From the NCBI RefSeq assembly GCF_014204535.1, contig NZ_JACHLR010000004.1, positions 62,001 to 126,000 of the forward strand: DNA of 64,000 nucleotides, in the 5' to 3' direction. The position numbers and the translations under genes were made by a program. This DNA is from Novosphingobium chloroacetimidivorans (GTDB lineage Bacteria > Pseudomonadota > Alphaproteobacteria > Sphingomonadales > Sphingomonadaceae). This document shows positions 63,701-64,000 of the stretch, piece by piece. Every line of letters starts with the position of its first letter. The stretch's first letter is position 1. The notes beneath the pieces were generated by a model. That model did no database searches and was not told the DNA's origin. It was given only the letters and a program-made list of their open reading frames with translations.

Positions 63701-64000
63701 GCTGAGGCCGGCGACCGACTACAGCTATCCGCTAGTGGCCCAGGCGGTGAAGGACATCATCGATGCTGGTGGGTGGAGCGCGATGGGTGCTCACGGCGAA
63801 CTGGACGGTCTGGCCGATCACTGGGAAATCTGGATGAGCGCGTCGGCGCTCGACAACATGACCGCTCTGGAAGTCGCCAGCCTGCACGGCGCGCGCTTCC
63901 TGGGGCTCGACAAGGAGATCGGCTCGATCGAAACCGGCAAGTTGGCGGATCTGCTGGTGCTCGATGCCGATCCGCTGGTCGACATCCACAACACTGAAAA
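60768..64000 (+). CDS. TolB-like beta-propeller fused to amidohydrolase, 3' end beyond window
   Basis: The frame is open from an ATG at 60768 to the end of the window, at least 1077 codons. The start gives a signal peptide (LLLGSAMCSIVIGGLVHAQ), with a GGAG site seven bases upstream. Residues about 50-690 are WD40/PD40-like propeller blades with repeated SPDGRW and SPDGKW motifs, as in TolB and prolyl oligopeptidases. The amidohydrolase metal site begins at H766/H768 (VDVHAHHYRD), and LADLLVLDADPL lies near the cut. It is probably periplasmic and acts on a peptide- or amide-like substrate. Confidence 0.9.
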   Translation, partial: MRTLLLGSAMCSIVIGGLVHAQPAISSKDTSRGTLQEGIDPSRSRPEVTAPKGKTRNIDFVATEGTRMSVDISPDGRWIVFDLLGHIYRMSTKGGKAVSLTQTSGVALNLEPRISPDGREIAFITDRGGQYNLWVMNVDGSRPRAVAYGLKTLFFEPAWTADGKSIVVRKSTTRDGGGETSDGLWRYPKEGGKGEQLVASRPGGSGGDPAWPSLSGDGKYLYYQVTMPAPEKQPIFGAYQVRRLDLGSGEVLDITAGEGGGLSSGGGVAPEVSPDGRWLAFARQIPDGRLSFKGHEFGPRSALWLRDLQTGTERLLMDPIEPMGWSGGKIISILPRYRWAADGKSIVIAQGGKLRRLDVASGHVGTVPFAARVHRTISQMARKEVKIDDAAVHARYFGWPTANRDGTALAFQAVGRIYVQATGQGTPHRVTPGDFAPLEYAPSWSPDGQWLAFVTWDDAARGQLWKVPASGGTPVRIAAEAGEYANPIWSPDGRSLVVMKGEGATARGRTLTHDAWFDVVTFPADAGAEGATGQAIARVARPSGASLFDQARRQIPRPSFGPGGRIYWPDVEPQGDSPVRFAGGGPSALVSVKPDGSDRRRHVGFPYADEIAPSPDGKWLAFQEGDNVYVMAMPPADSPPGTRIDKRDPAAGVKALTTSGGGYPRWRNADTLEYGAGAQYRAYNMATGRTETTPLAVSVPKRVSTKTLALTHAHIVTLQDRKVIDDGTVVVKGSRITCVGTCSTVGVDRVIDAGGKTIVPGFVDVHAHHYRDWRGMRPRHDFEQAVYLAYGVTTTMDPSAYSLNAFPTAELTDAGEMIGPRSYTTGDNLLPDDSARINAINDLPAAVAEATKMSNWGANTIKQYMQPRRDQRQWLVEAAREVGLNITSEGRSLYDDLGAVMDGQTGWEHAFGELPIYSDVARFVGQSGTHFSPTMGVAGTGAPSIEYWFSRSDVWKDPKLRHWFPWRQLMMKAARTRKLRPATDYSYPLVAQAVKDIIDAGGWSAMGAHGELDGLADHWEIWMSASALDNMTALEVASLHGARFLGLDKEIGSIETGKLADLLVLDADPLVDIHNTE

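Overview
The window is high-GC DNA from an alphaproteobacterium, most likely order Sphingomonadales and near Novosphingobium. This is inferred from protein families and gene arrangements typical of that order: a heparinase II/III protein between rpe and purH, a DUF2141 protein, an alanine/lysine-rich TolA-like coiled coil, and two families of short palindromic repeats common in sphingomonads. No rRNA, CRISPR array, intact insertion sequence or prophage was found. Three tRNA genes are present: Leu(UAA), Arg(CCG) and Thr(GGU).

Layout. 1-5 kb: a 5'-truncated alpha/beta hydrolase, a TPR protein, a luciferase-like flavin enzyme, a ferredoxin-reductase-like flavoprotein and an MHS-type transporter. 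5-13 kb: queG, a two-gene ABC exporter, a lipoprotein-like MsrB, a double PilZ protein, a TolA-like coiled coil, tRNA-Leu, ihfB and a POT-family peptide transporter. 13-21 kb: dxs, a Zur-like regulator, msrA with a 50-residue membrane protein in front of it, purH, the heparinase-like protein and rpe. 22-30 kb: a compact set of lipid/glycan genes (see below). 30-42 kb: an M20 hydrolase, a threonine aldolase with a DMT exporter, an SDR protein, pepN, pgeF and the cytochrome bc1 operon petABC. 42-47 kb: mmcB, ribF, folA, purK-purE and gpmA. 47-50.6 kb: an orphan virB1-virB2 pair beside tRNA-Thr, then an orphan nasT-nasS pair. 50.6-51 kb: the wreck of an HNH endonuclease gene. 51-64 kb: a one-directional accessory block made of an M61 peptidase, a TonB-dependent receptor, a DauR/YheO-type regulator, a CapA-like protein, an ornithine-cyclodeaminase-family enzyme and two secreted amidohydrolases. 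The second amidohydrolase runs off the window.

Two blocks stand out. At 22.3-30.2 kb, two divergent, translationally coupled operons encode a nucleotidyltransferase, a protein with Tam41-like CDP-diacylglycerol synthase motifs, a diacylglycerol/ceramide-kinase-family protein, a CDP-alcohol phosphotransferase with an extra N-terminal domain, a HIT hydrolase and a glycosyltransferase. A phosphocholine-cytidylyltransferase-like protein and a flippase follow. Together they have most of the parts for a dedicated, CDP-activated and possibly glycosylated lipid made outside the standard phospholipid pathway. At 51-64 kb, most products carry export signals and the regulator/OCD pairing recalls the dau (D-arginine) system. 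This suggests uptake and stepwise periplasmic breakdown of an amide- or peptide-like nutrient. Both readings are inference from families and gene order.
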